Origin: Methanosarcina sp.
GTDB taxonomy: Archaea > Halobacteriota > Methanosarcinia > Methanosarcinales > Methanosarcinaceae
Assembly: GCF_028693135.1 (NCBI RefSeq)
Contig: NZ_JAQUVZ010000005.1
Coordinates: 1-64,000, forward strand
Direction: 5' to 3'
DNA: 64,000 nt
Shown here piece by piece: positions 36,634 through 46,122 of the stretch (its first letter is position 1; each line of letters begins with the position of its first letter). The notes beneath the pieces were generated by a model. The model made no database searches and was not told the DNA's origin. It saw only the letters and a program-made list of their open reading frames with translations. The position numbers and the translations under genes were made by a program.

Positions 36634-38061
36634 ATGAGTAAAGTGAAGCTTATTGCTGAAAACACAGGATTTTTGGTTATTGGAAACGTAGCTTCTAAAG
36701 TAATAAGCTTGTTTGCTGTAATTCTTATAGCTCGTTATCTAGGTGACGTTGGCTATGGGAAATATTCCTTTGTTTTTGCTTTCATTTCATTTTATTCTAT
36801 AGTTTCAGAACTAGGTATTTTGCAAATACTTGTAAGGGAAATTTCTAGAGACCCGGAAATAGCTGGAAAAATGATTGGTAATGCAATATTAATAAAAACT
36901 GTCCTTTCAGTCTTAGCATTCATTGCTGCTATTTTTAGTATAAATAAAATGGGGTATCCCGAAGAAACAATAATAGCTGTACAAATTGCAGCTTTAGTTT
37001 TATTGGTAGATACTTTTAACACATACGGTGTAATTTATGAGGTAAATTTGAAGATGAAATATTCGATCTTCTTTTTACTAATAAGTCGTCTGTTGATGTT
37101 AGGACTCATTGTGCTCATCATACATTTTGATCTTGGATTAAATTTGATCATTTTGGCTACCGTGGCAGCAAGTGCAATTCAGAACTTTTTTACGTTTTTG
37201 TTCTCTACTAGATATATCAAGGTGAAATTTGATCTTGATTTTCAAGTTTGCAAATATTTGGTGAAAAATTCATTGCCTCTTGCTTTATCTTCGGTTTTTA
37301 CAATCATTTATTACCGAATTGATACAGTCATGTTATCCATGATGGTCGGAGACGCGGCTGTAGGCATATATAGTGCAGCATATCGAATATCAGAAACTTT
37401 TATATTTATACCAAGTATACTAATGACTTCAATATTCCCTTTAATGTCGAAATCCTTTGAAAATTCAAATGAGATTTTAGCTTTTTCTTATGAAAAATCG
37501 ATCAAATATTTATTTTCACTTGCTTTGCCTATGGCTGTGGGAACCACAATATTGTCCGACAAAATAATGTTGACAATTTATGGGGATGGTTTTAGAGGTT
37601 CTATTATTGCCCTTCAAATACTCATCTGGGCTACAGCGATTATTTTTATAAATTATGCTACAAGTAATTTTTTTGTATCAATAAATAAGCAAAAATTTGT
37701 AATGTTCTTTACTGGAGTAGGAGTAATCATTAATGTCTTGTTGAATCTTATATTAATCCCAAAATATGGTTATGGAGGTGCATCTATCGCAACTGTATTA
37801 ACAGAACTCTCTACATTGATTATAACCTTTTACAGAATGCCACCTGTAATAAACAGAAAAAAATTAATTAACCAAAATTATTCCTCAGTCATTGCTACAA
37901 TAATTATGGCTTCGTTTTTACTTAGTGGAGTAAAGGATTACCTTGGTTTATTGATAGTAATTCCGTCAGCAGTTATTTATTTTATCTCTTATTATGTGTT
38001 TAAAGGAGTAGATGTTGATGATAAAAACATATTCATGAAGGTTTTTGGAAAATACATATGA
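36634..38061 (+). CDS. Wzx-like polysaccharide flippase
   Basis: This 475-residue membrane protein with about 12-14 helices belongs to the MATE/MOP group of oligosaccharide flippases. The start (KLIAENTGFLVIGNVASKVI) and the segment IARYLGDVGYGKYSFVFAFI are typical. Others include YRIDTVMLSMMVGDAAVGIY and LLNLILIPKYGYGGASIATV. It would flip lipid-linked oligosaccharides across the membrane for assembly outside. It lies with five glycosyltransferases and the archaeosortase, as expected in an envelope-glycan locus. Confidence 0.92.
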   Translation: MSKVKLIAENTGFLVIGNVASKVISLFAVILIARYLGDVGYGKYSFVFAFISFYSIVSELGILQILVREISRDPEIAGKMIGNAILIKTVLSVLAFIAAIFSINKMGYPEETIIAVQIAALVLLVDTFNTYGVIYEVNLKMKYSIFFLLISRLLMLGLIVLIIHFDLGLNLIILATVAASAIQNFFTFLFSTRYIKVKFDLDFQVCKYLVKNSLPLALSSVFTIIYYRIDTVMLSMMVGDAAVGIYSAAYRISETFIFIPSILMTSIFPLMSKSFENSNEILAFSYEKSIKYLFSLALPMAVGTTILSDKIMLTIYGDGFRGSIIALQILIWATAIIFINYATSNFFVSINKQKFVMFFTGVGVIINVLLNLILIPKYGYGGASIATVLTELSTLIITFYRMPPVINRKKLINQNYSSVIATIIMASFLLSGVKDYLGLLIVIPSAVIYFISYYVFKGVDVDDKNIFMKVFGKYI

Positions 38062-38182
38062 TTTTCGATACAACAGAATATAATATAACTCATTAATTAA
38101 GTGGCGAGTTAATAGTATCAATGTCAAATAAGATTAATGATGAGTAACAAATTTATAAACTCAAAATTTATCAGTGAAGATT

Positions 38183-38968
38183 ATGGACGCTAACATCAAA
38201 ACTATATTAATTTCCCCACATTCAGATGATATCGCATACTCACTTGGTGGGTCACTACTGAAAAATCATTTTGAAAAACCGGTGATTTCTGTAACTGTTT
38301 TTACAAAATCCAATTTTTCACCCCGTCTGAAATTAACTGATCCTGAAGAAATCACAAGAACACGATATTTAGAAGATATTGAATTTACAAAAAAAATAGG
38401 AATCGAATATAAAAGTTTTCAATTTCCAGAACCTCCATTAAGGGGAAGAACTTCACATAAAGAAATATCCAAGTCGGATCCATATTTAGATCCAATATAT
38501 AATGAAGTTTATCTAAGTCTATCGGAACTTATTAAATCGTATCCTAACGCTTTAGTTGTATCTCCAATGTCACTCGGAGATAACATTGATCATAGAATTG
38601 TTTTTGAATCTTGTGTTTCAATATGTAAAGAAAATAATAGAAAAATCACTTTTTATGAAGATGTGCCATATGTGTCTTTATTGACATTAAAACAAGTGAA
38701 AAATAAAGCATTTGAAATAAATGCTAATCTAAAACCAAGCAAAATTGATATAACTTCAACATTTTATGAAAAATTGAAAAATTTAAAATTATACAAAACC
38801 CAAATCGGTAGAAAAGTACCAAAGGGGGTTTTAACACATGCAGCGCGGCTTGGTATTAAAAATGAGAACTTCATCGAATTTGTTTGGAAAAATAAATTAT
38901 TAAAATATTTCATTTACTATTACTTATATATTGGAAATAAATCGAAATATGAGAGAATCTGGAGATAA
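38183..38968 (+). CDS. PIG-L/LmbE-family deacetylase
   Basis: This 261-residue protein has the PIG-L zinc-site motif near the N-terminus (ILISPHSDDIAYSLGGSLL; HxDD type). It has the conserved distal His in SLGDNIDHRIVF. Family members remove N-acetyl from GlcNAc-type sugars linked to lipids or small molecules. I start at the ATG at 38183 with GTGA upstream; a GTG nine bases earlier is possible. It may trim an N-acetyl group during glycan assembly. Confidence 0.87.
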   Translation: MDANIKTILISPHSDDIAYSLGGSLLKNHFEKPVISVTVFTKSNFSPRLKLTDPEEITRTRYLEDIEFTKKIGIEYKSFQFPEPPLRGRTSHKEISKSDPYLDPIYNEVYLSLSELIKSYPNALVVSPMSLGDNIDHRIVFESCVSICKENNRKITFYEDVPYVSLLTLKQVKNKAFEINANLKPSKIDITSTFYEKLKNLKLYKTQIGRKVPKGVLTHAARLGIKNENFIEFVWKNKLLKYFIYYYLYIGNKSKYERIWR

Positions 38969-39259
38969 AAAAGGAATTCGCAAGTATAATCTCTTATATA
39001 AGTTGGAATTTTTGGTTCAAACTGAATTTTGATGCACAAATATATCCCAAAAAAATAAATATCGATATGTACAACCAAATTTAGACCATCATTAATTACA
39101 AGGTTTACACGATTGAACTCCGAAAAAAGTAGCATAAAGCAGCAGACTATAAATATATGCCATTTTTAACAAACTCCGATGTACTTTATTTTGGTTCTCA
39201 AGTGTAGATTATCTAATATTTGTATGTAAATGGATTAAATAAGGTAAAGAGGGAGATCA
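38969..39259. other. intergenic region
   Basis: About 290 bp of AT-rich sequence; nothing recognised. Confidence 0.3.
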
Positions 39260-40066
39260 ATGACTGTAAAAAACCATCTGAGAAAAATCAGGAGTTATTT
39301 TTTTACATATTTTCCAGAAGGACAATTAAAAAATTGGTTTTATTGCGCATACAACAATAACTTAAAAGAAAACAATTTCAGAGTTATATACAAAAGAGAA
39401 TATTTCATAGTACAATTAGATGACTCCACCTCAATAAAATTAAAAGATTATAGAGGGATAGATTTTTTCAGGGGACTATTAAAAGGTTATTTAAAAAATT
39501 ACACTCTTTCGAATGGTGATATAGTTATAGATGGAGGAGCTTACTTAGGAGAGTTCACACTATATGCGTCTCAAAAGGTAGGAAAAGAAGGAAAAGTAAT
39601 CGCTTTTGAGCCTGATCGTTTGAATTTTGAAAAATTAAAAGAAAATATCGAGCTAAATAAACTGAATAACGTAATTGCTATAAATAAAGGCTTATGGGAT
39701 GAAAATACAATTTTGAAGTTTTACCAAAGCTCGACAGATGGATCATCTTTTAATCCAGATGACAGTTCAGAGAATAAGAATTTGTTTATAGAAATTCCAG
39801 TAGTGAAACTAGATTCAGAAATTGATAGATTAGGTCTCAAAAGAGTTAATTTTATAAAAATGGATATTGAAGGCGCAGAAGTTAAAGCTATAAAAGGATG
39901 TGAAAACATTTTGAAAAACACATCTGTGAACCTTGCAATCGCATCATATCATATAGTAGATGGCTCCCAAACTTATGCCGATGTCGAAAAACTACTCAAA
40001 AGTTATGGTTATGAATGCCAAACCTCATTTCCGTCTCATTTAACCACTTATGCATCCAAAAGATGA
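39260..40066 (+). CDS. FkbM-family methyltransferase
   Basis: This 268-residue S-adenosylmethionine-dependent O-methyltransferase is of the FkbM type. The SAM motif is IVIDGGAYLGEFTLYASQKV, with KVIAFEPDRLNFEKLKENIE for the ribose-binding acid. INFIKMDIEGAE-type sequence (VNFIKMDIEGAEVKAIKGC) is the family hallmark. In glycan loci these enzymes methylate sugar hydroxyls. GGGAGATC lies before the ATG. It is the last sugar gene on the plus strand, followed by an IS5-like relic. Confidence 0.9.
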   Translation: MTVKNHLRKIRSYFFTYFPEGQLKNWFYCAYNNNLKENNFRVIYKREYFIVQLDDSTSIKLKDYRGIDFFRGLLKGYLKNYTLSNGDIVIDGGAYLGEFTLYASQKVGKEGKVIAFEPDRLNFEKLKENIELNKLNNVIAINKGLWDENTILKFYQSSTDGSSFNPDDSSENKNLFIEIPVVKLDSEIDRLGLKRVNFIKMDIEGAEVKAIKGCENILKNTSVNLAIASYHIVDGSQTYADVEKLLKSYGYECQTSFPSHLTTYASKR

Positions 40067-40303
40067 AAATGCAGTATATTCTGCGGAAAAAATATTGACG
40101 AATTTGATTTAGAGTTATTGATTTTGATTAACAACAATCTTAAATTATGTAATTATTGTTTATCTTATACTGCTATCAATTATGAATATGCTTTGCTTGT
40201 AGTTTTTTGGAATTGTTTTTATTCACAAAGGGAATATTATGACCCGTATCTAGGAAATTGACATTATGAGGTCAATGGCAATTATTCTCATTATTTTTGC
40301 GCA

Positions 40304-40917
40304 TATGGACAGTTTTACCCTAACTTCCGCCTTTGGAGGCTTAAAGGAATTGGGGAACATATCAATACTGTACTGAGAACGGAACTAAGAATTGCGTATG
40401 GAAGAGAACCAGAGTCAAGTGCAGCGATTTTAGATAGCCAGTCAGTTAAAACCACAGAAACACCAGGAATACGCGGTTATGATGCTGGGAAGAAAGTAAA
40501 AGGGGGAAAGCGCCACATTCTGGTAGATACAGTAGGGCTACTGTTAATAGTTGTAGTTCATGCAACAAATATTCAGGATCGAGATGGGGCCAAACTTGTT
40601 CTGGAACAAGTTAAGGGTACATTTTCTCGATTGCAGCTTATCTGGGCTGATGCTGGTTATTCGGGTAAACTGGTTGATTGGGTCAATGTAATGTGTGGAT
40701 GGGTATTGGAAATCGTTAAGCGTAGCGACGATGTCAAAGGCTTTAAACTACTTCCTCACAGATGGATAGTAAAGCGTACATTTGCATGGCTGGGCCGATA
40801 TCAACGTTTGAGTAAAGATACGAAGGATTGACAGAATCATGTCAAGCGTTGGCATATGCTGCTATGATACACATAATGATTAGACTACTGGGTCGTATCA
40901 AAACGTTAAGCGAATGA
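40304..40917 (+). pseudogene. IS5-family transposase relic
   Basis: The open frame begins without a start and reads FRLWRLKGI, then RIAYGREPESSAAILDSQSV, KRHILVDTVGLLLIVVVHAT and LIWADAGYSGKLVDWV. This is the IS5-type DDE domain. At about 40825 it shifts frame and continues as LTESCQALAYAAMIHIMIRL to TGA at 40915-40917. The first ~80 residues are missing and no clear terminal repeats remain. Confidence 0.85.
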
Positions 40918-40973
40918 GATAAATGAATATTCAGACAGCCTCTTAGAGCGTGAGTCCTATAGTAATGTAATCA

Positions 40974-41606
40974 TTATCGTCTTAAAAAACTCATTTTTCT
41001 TAATTCCCTGATTTCTTTTGCTCGATCACCTGCTACAAGTGTATTAGGTCTTATATCTGTAGCTACGACAGACCCTGCAGCTATAACAGATCCTGCACCA
41101 ATTGTCACCCCACCTAATATAGTTACATTTGCCCCAATCCAACATCCATCTTCAATAATTATTTTCTTATATTTTGCTTTTCCAGCTCTTTCTTTTTCAT
41201 TTCCTAATTCGTGAGTGTCGCTAATAAATAGTGTATTTGGTCCTATACCAACATTATTACCAATAATAGTTTGTGACCTTACCTCAACATCATGATTCAT
41301 GTCTACATTATCTCCAATTTCTAATGGGCCGATGAACTTACAAGAATTATTAATACAAACGCTTTTCCCGAAAACATACTTTCGAGTTAGCAATTCTAAG
41401 AAGTAGACATCTTTCCCAATATAGGGAACTGACGCACATTCTATAAAAGGTGATAATATAAGTCCTCTCATCTTCCCAAATATGGTAAAAATTATTGAAT
41501 CTGATGAATCTATAAATATTATTTTTGTCATTAATAAGATTATAGGAGTTATTATCCCATCAATTCCCTTCAATAGATGATTAATTATTTTTTTTCGCTC
41601 AACCAT
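40974..41606 (-). CDS. hexapeptide-repeat acetyltransferase
   Basis: This 210-residue left-handed beta-helix acyltransferase is of the WbbJ/colanic acid type. The repeats are seen at residues 85-190 (IGPLEIGDNVDMNHDVEVRS; GPNTLFISDTHELGNE; IEDGCWIGANVTILGGVTIG; GAGSVIAAGSVV). The N-terminal ~60 residues contain a hydrophobic segment (IDGIITPIILLMTKIIFI) that may bind the membrane. It probably acetylates the surface glycan. It is the only glycan gene here on the minus strand, separated from the cluster by the IS5 relic. Confidence 0.88.
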   Translation of the reverse strand: MVERKKIINHLLKGIDGIITPIILLMTKIIFIDSSDSIIFTIFGKMRGLILSPFIECASVPYIGKDVYFLELLTRKYVFGKSVCINNSCKFIGPLEIGDNVDMNHDVEVRSQTIIGNNVGIGPNTLFISDTHELGNEKERAGKAKYKKIIIEDGCWIGANVTILGGVTIGAGSVIAAGSVVATDIRPNTLVAGDRAKEIRELRKMSFLRR

Positions 41607-42243
41607 GTCTTTTGGTCCTATATTCCTGTATAAAATTTAGTTCTCCTTTGCTGCGGTAAATCGCGATTTTTAAAATCAAATTGCGTGCGGCCACCCCAAC
41701 CTAAAAAGGCTGTCCTGCAATTACCTCCAGTAATACCATAATACCTTCGTTTTTTATTTAAAGGCTTTATATGCCTTATTTTTCACATGTTTTTGCCCTG
41801 AAAATGAATTGTCGGACAGCCTGTGAAGGACGCGGTATTCGTGACCCTCCGCACTCCCGTAGTAATAAAAGGTAGTCATTTTCCCCCAAATTAGATCAAA
41901 TTCAAAGAAGAAAACCAAAAAATTGTAACATGGAACTCTATAAATCTCTGATTCCAGAATAACTGGCAAAGACCATTTCAGATTTGAGACATATGACTTT
42001 TAAGGACTTAAATTATTTTCCTCTGTTTGTGTGTTACCCTTTTCAAGAAGAAGCGTAGCGTCGTAGACTCTGTTATAAGTCGTAGTGTACTCAATATCGA
42101 ATGCATCTTATATTCTTTGGAAGACGTGTGGTAAGCTGCAAAACTAAAATAACCCCTCGAGAGAGGGATTATTTTTTACGCCTGGACATCTAACTCCTTA
42201 CAAAGCGTTTTATGATAAAGGATGGTCAAGCTTTGGAATAAAA
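41607..42243. other. intergenic region
   Basis: About 640 bp. A terminator-like hairpin lies at 42149-42177. A weak 71-codon minus-strand frame (41754-41969) has no ribosome-binding site, and I do not call it a gene. The rest is unrecognised. Confidence 0.4.
42149..42177 (-). terminator. hairpin with T-run after the lipoprotein gene
   Basis: AATAACCCCTC-GAG-AGAGGGATTATT forms a stem of about 10 bp with one mismatch, flanked by T-rich sequence on both strands. It lies about 70 bp beyond the stop of the minus-strand lipoprotein gene and probably ends its transcript. Confidence 0.5.
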
Positions 42244-43164
42244 CTAATTATCACCGCGTCCTTCTATGACATCAATGATACGCTGGCCGATCAGTGGAGC
42301 TGCGGAAGCGGCAAAAGTGGGATTAGGGTGAGAATTCGAAGTTGATGCGGCATTTTCCGGCAAGAGGTATAGACCGCCTCCGGTTTCCAGGCCGTGGAAA
42401 TCCCATACATAGATATTATCGCCGGGTTCATCCCAAGTTGTCTTGACCCAGTTCGCAAAGTCTCTTGCTCTTCCGGCTTCTTCGGCATTGGTAGTGCTTT
42501 CGACCAAAGCTGCACCGGTCCAAACGATGAAGCGTTTATTCGGAAACTCATGCATCTTCGCTTTCAGGGCGTTGTATTGCAGCTTATAATTCTCTTCGCT
42601 TTTGACACTTGAAGTTATATCCGGAGAACCGGTATCGGCAGCAACGCTGCTGACCGGGAAGCAGTGCTTCCAAACGATGACGTCATAATTCTGAGTCAGC
42701 ATCTCCAAGGTCGGTTCTTTCATATAGGCAGAATCGCCGGCATGATTTACCCAGATGTTCCAATAATCATAAGGATAGTTATTCCATCCATAGGGGCGTG
42801 ATTTCGGAAATTCCATTTGTGTTATACGGTAGTTTGTGTCGTGATTAGTGTTGTAATTTGCAATCGTAGTGTCTACCCCACCGCCCCAGATGACTCCGCC
42901 GGTGCTGTGATGGAGATAAATGACCTTTGCCGAACTCGACATCGGTTCGACATTTTCATTTTCCGCGGCTATAATATTGTTGTCTGTGCTAGTTACGTTC
43001 GTTGTTGTAGTCGCGTTATGTGCAGATGCTACTAACTGTGCATTTTCACTGGCGTTTGAATTATCCGTATCCGAGTTTGAACTACACCCCGATGCATAGA
43101 TAAATAAAATGATAGTTAGCAATCCTATACATATAATTCCAGAAGTATTACTAGCAAGATTCAT
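42244..43164 (-). CDS. secreted lipoprotein, SGNH-hydrolase-like
   Basis: This 306-residue protein has a signal peptide ending in IYASGC (lipobox; Cys27) and a Ser/Thr/Asn-rich linker to about residue 75. The mature domain (AKVIYLHHSTGGVIWGGGVD … NYDVIVWKHCFPVSS … KRFIVWTGAALVESTTNAEE … IYVWDFHGLE) resembles SGNH/GDSL-type hydrolases seen in surface loci. The HHSTGG segment would hold the nucleophile Ser. The late DFHG region is less typical. It could trim O-acyl groups from the glycan. The function is inferred. Confidence 0.65.
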   Translation of the reverse strand: MNLASNTSGIICIGLLTIILFIYASGCSSNSDTDNSNASENAQLVASAHNATTTTNVTSTDNNIIAAENENVEPMSSSAKVIYLHHSTGGVIWGGGVDTTIANYNTNHDTNYRITQMEFPKSRPYGWNNYPYDYWNIWVNHAGDSAYMKEPTLEMLTQNYDVIVWKHCFPVSSVAADTGSPDITSSVKSEENYKLQYNALKAKMHEFPNKRFIVWTGAALVESTTNAEEAGRARDFANWVKTTWDEPGDNIYVWDFHGLETGGGLYLLPENAASTSNSHPNPTFAASAAPLIGQRIIDVIEGRGDN

Positions 43165-43714
43165 GATAATCTCCAGACTTTACTTATTATTCTTTTGTAA
43201 GATGACGTTACTACCGGAAAAGGTGAATTTACTTGCCGCTTTATTAAATTAATAATCATGTTTAATTATGAGCTGATCCTAAAACTCAGGCAGTGTGCTT
43301 AATTTTCTGTAAAATCTACTCACTACACCCCGATATAATGATGAATAAAATACTACTGTTCCATTACTATATATTGTTTCCTATGATCCAGTCTTCATTT
43401 ATATCAACTAGTATTGAGACTACCAGTCTCAATACTAAGTCCTGGTTAGGAAATGCTCCCACTACCTTGCTTCTCCTTTTGAGTTCCTTGTTGGTTCTCT
43501 TCATCATATTTGTTGTCCTTATTTTTTTCCAGTGATTTTCTGAAAATTGCATATAATTCATTACATGATACTGAAAACTTTTATTGTGTCAGCTGCGCTT
43601 TTATACCCCAGACTCGAAATAAAAATAAAAAGGTCTGAAGGTTTCTTTAGTCTCTTTATTGTAAAGTTGTGGCCGTTTCGAGAAAAGATACTTTTAAAGA
43701 GTCTGTGACACCAG
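43165..43714. other. intergenic region
   Basis: About 550 bp with the perfect palindrome at 43409-43437. No gene is recognised. Confidence 0.35.
43409..43437. repeat. perfect 13-bp inverted repeat
   Basis: TAGTATTGAGACT and AGTCTCAATACTA are separated by only three bases (ACC). The hairpin is perfect but has no T-run, so a protein-binding site or a mobile-element leftover is as likely as a terminator. Confidence 0.7.
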
Positions 43715-43996
43715 GTGGAGGATCTGACTCCACAGACGTCTGCAGGAATGGCAAGAGCTCTGCTGTGTGCGTGCGTTGCTAAAGTGGAACCGACAAAAGA
43801 AATCCTGACATCAGGACCAGCCGGTGAAGAAAACTCTGAAGCAGTCCTTCCTTCTGAAAAAGAAACAGAAACAGAAACCATCCAGGGTGAAGAGGATTAG
43901 GAAGACCGGAATTATCAGGCACCAGCATCGGGCATATATGAAGCCGGGATATTATTCCTGGCTGCTCTGATGCTCTTCAAAATAAATCGAGAGTGA
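43715..43996 (+). pseudogene. C-terminal remnant of a membrane-anchored surface protein, with in-frame TAG
   Basis: A frame from GTG at 43715 encodes an acidic Glu/Thr-rich stretch (EKETETETIQGEED). It is interrupted by TAG at 43898-43900, then continues as EDRNYQAPASGIYEAGILFL with a hydrophobic C-terminal helix, and stops at TGA (43994-43996). A TGA lies in frame just upstream, and the other frame shows SVTPGGGSDSTDVCRNGKSS, so frameshifts have occurred. I read it as the degraded tail of a surface protein. TAG read as pyrrolysine is possible but not supported. Confidence 0.35.
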
Positions 43997-44031
43997 GATG
44001 ACTTATTCTCACCCTTCCTATTTTTAATTAG

Positions 44032-45009
44032 TTACAACCTTCCCGGAAGTAAAATCCCCATAATACAAAAAACTGAAGTCACCAGAAACATCGCATAGGT
44101 TGCCTGCTTTTCATTTAACCTGTAGCGGTAAGGCAGGACCCATTTAAGAGTAAGAGGATTGGGTACCTCCAGAGTCCCATCTTCCCTTATTTTTCCAAAC
44201 TTAACAGCAGGGTACTTCTTGATCTTCCAGTAGACGTACATTAAGAAATTGACTGTATGCGGGATGAGCATAATGAAGCCGCTTATGATGAAGCCCTGAA
44301 TGACAATAATAGTCCCGATCGCTGCCCCGACCGTAAGCGACCCAACATTTCCCCAGAAGATTCTGGCAGGGTACTGCTCGTAGAGGTAAAACCCGATCGT
44401 AGCCCCTGTAATGGCAACAACGAATATTATATTCTCAACATCATTTATCAGGGCCGACTTTATAATCAGCGAGACCAGAACAATTATAGATAATCCTGAA
44501 GCAAGCCCGTTGTATCCGGAATGCATGTTAACAAGGTTTGATGCAACCAGCACATATGTAGGGACAATGAACTGCAGGTAGAGGATCCCGAGTTCCAGAT
44601 CTCCAATGTTTGGGAGAGTAATCGCAGTGTGAGTCGCATACTGAATAAGTGGATAAGAGCAGTAATACATGATCAGCAGCTTGGAAGCTCGACCAATATT
44701 GATCATATCATCAAGGACGCCAAACAGCCCAAAAAGTGCAATGACGATCATTGCGACATAGTTTGTGGGTGTGAACTTGAAAAAGAGGGAGTTCATGGAA
44801 AGAGAAAGCATTGCGACCAGCAGAATTAAAGTCCCTCCACGGTCTGCTACCGTCGGCCGGCTCTTCTTGTAAACGTCCTTCGCGACAATCCCACTCTCGG
44901 TCAGCTTCCTGATAAAATAAGGCATGGAGGCTGCAGTTACTATTAGTGGAACAAGGAAATTGCTTGTAAGCATAATATTTTGAAAGAATGAAACTGAACT
45001 GAATATCAT
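44032..45009 (-). CDS. GlcNAc-1-phosphate transferase-like (MraY/WecA/GPT family)
   Basis: This 325-residue, ten-helix membrane enzyme moves a sugar-1-phosphate from UDP-sugar to polyprenyl phosphate, the first step of lipid-linked glycan assembly (AglH-like in archaea). The family markers are GLFGVLDDMINIGRASKLLI (DD motif), NLVNMHSGYNGLASG (NxxxxxxNGL type) and a cytoplasmic loop with KIREDGTLEVPNPLTLKW. The length fits the family. It starts at the ATG at 45009. It is likely the priming enzyme for the locus to its left, although it is on the opposite strand. Confidence 0.85.
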   Translation of the reverse strand: MIFSSVSFFQNIMLTSNFLVPLIVTAASMPYFIRKLTESGIVAKDVYKKSRPTVADRGGTLILLVAMLSLSMNSLFFKFTPTNYVAMIVIALFGLFGVLDDMINIGRASKLLIMYYCSYPLIQYATHTAITLPNIGDLELGILYLQFIVPTYVLVASNLVNMHSGYNGLASGLSIIVLVSLIIKSALINDVENIIFVVAITGATIGFYLYEQYPARIFWGNVGSLTVGAAIGTIIVIQGFIISGFIMLIPHTVNFLMYVYWKIKKYPAVKFGKIREDGTLEVPNPLTLKWVLPYRYRLNEKQATYAMFLVTSVFCIMGILLPGRL

Positions 45010-45411
45010 TTTTTACTGCCCCTCACCGTTACTATTATATGTATCACAAATGATTTCTGGCTCTGCAGACAGAACCGCGATAGCAGCTTTTTAGCCTATT
45101 CAAAAGCCTCGAGTAATCTAAGAAACGCTGTCACGGTTAAAATATACGAATATGGCGCTTCTTTGATCCCAGGTCCTGAGCAGATATTATTTACAGGAAG
45201 ACCAGAGTCTAATAATTTATAGACTGTTCTTCTTTTATTTATTGTTTTCTACCACATGCCCCGTTTTTATAGGACAGTTTGTTTTTATTAGCTCTTGCGT
45301 TTAAGATAAAATAATAAAACGGGCATTTATCCACATACTATAATATATATTCCAAATGTTGGTCTACAAAAAGATTTAAATCCAGCATCTGTCATAAACC
45401 TTAAAGATAAT
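45010..45411. other. divergent intergenic region
   Basis: About 400 bp between the GPT-like gene and the VanZ-like gene. It contains TATA-like sequence (ATACTATAATATATATTCC near 45337). No gene is seen. Confidence 0.4.
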
Positions 45412-45927
45412 ATGCTAAAACTTGACAAATCCCGTTTTTTTATTTCAATTACCATCTTATACGCAATTATGGTTTTTTACTTATCAGTCAGTGCCGGCGT
45501 AGGAGATATCAAAGATCTTCTGAAAATGGGCCTGGGTTATCCGATTCAAAATATTCTCCTTGCCAATGACCTCTTTTCTGTAATGGATTTTTTGCTTGCC
45601 TCACTAAACGCGGTTCAGGATGCATCCATAGATCCGGGGCATGTAGGGATTTACTTTGGGCTCGGAATCTTACTGTATTTTGTGTTTTTAAGTTCAAAAA
45701 ATCCGGCACTTGTAAGATATTCAGCAATCTACGCAGTATGCATCGGGGCTGCTTACGGAATCCTGAATGAAGTATTTCAGATGTTTCTCTCGTACCGTGT
45801 AGCAAGCATAGCAGATGCCTTCTCAAACCTTATAGGTCTCGTACTTGCACAAATTTTTGTAATTTTGTTTGCACTTACGCTAAAGGTAATTTTGAAAGTA
45901 AGAACAAAAGAATCGAATGCTCAGTAA
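45412..45927 (+). CDS. VanZ-like family membrane protein
   Basis: This 171-residue protein has four or five membrane helices. It matches the VanZ-like pattern: a first helix ISITILYAIMVFYLSV, then PGHVGIYFGLGILLYFVFL, then AYGILNEVFQMFLSYRVASI with ADAFSNLIGLVLAQ. VanZ confers teicoplanin resistance in bacteria, but archaeal and EPS-locus members are of unknown role. In bacterial exosortase loci VanZ-like proteins often accompany envelope glycan genes. It probably contributes to the same surface system. Confidence 0.82.
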   Translation: MLKLDKSRFFISITILYAIMVFYLSVSAGVGDIKDLLKMGLGYPIQNILLANDLFSVMDFLLASLNAVQDASIDPGHVGIYFGLGILLYFVFLSSKNPALVRYSAIYAVCIGAAYGILNEVFQMFLSYRVASIADAFSNLIGLVLAQIFVILFALTLKVILKVRTKESNAQ

Positions 45928-46122
45928 AAGTTTAAGAATTAAAAGTTATGAAGCTAAAAAAGAGAGTTAAAGTTTGATAACTTGAAATCCATTATTTTGT
46001 CATCGGTTAACGAATTTTATGTACAACTTCGAATACCATATATAGCGATTTTCCAACATAATTAGTTGATATGTTGCATAAAAAATAACATTTTTTGACG
46101 TTTTGCACCTTACCCGAATCCA

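Noticed and set aside
41754-41969. 71-codon minus-strand ORF
   Set aside because: No ribosome-binding site, no recognisable domain, and it lies in a spacer between IS relics.
45999-46010. A second IS4-like element end (GTCATCGGTTAA)
   Set aside because: Twelve bases match the terminal repeat at 52503, but the sequence beyond does not; too little to call an element.
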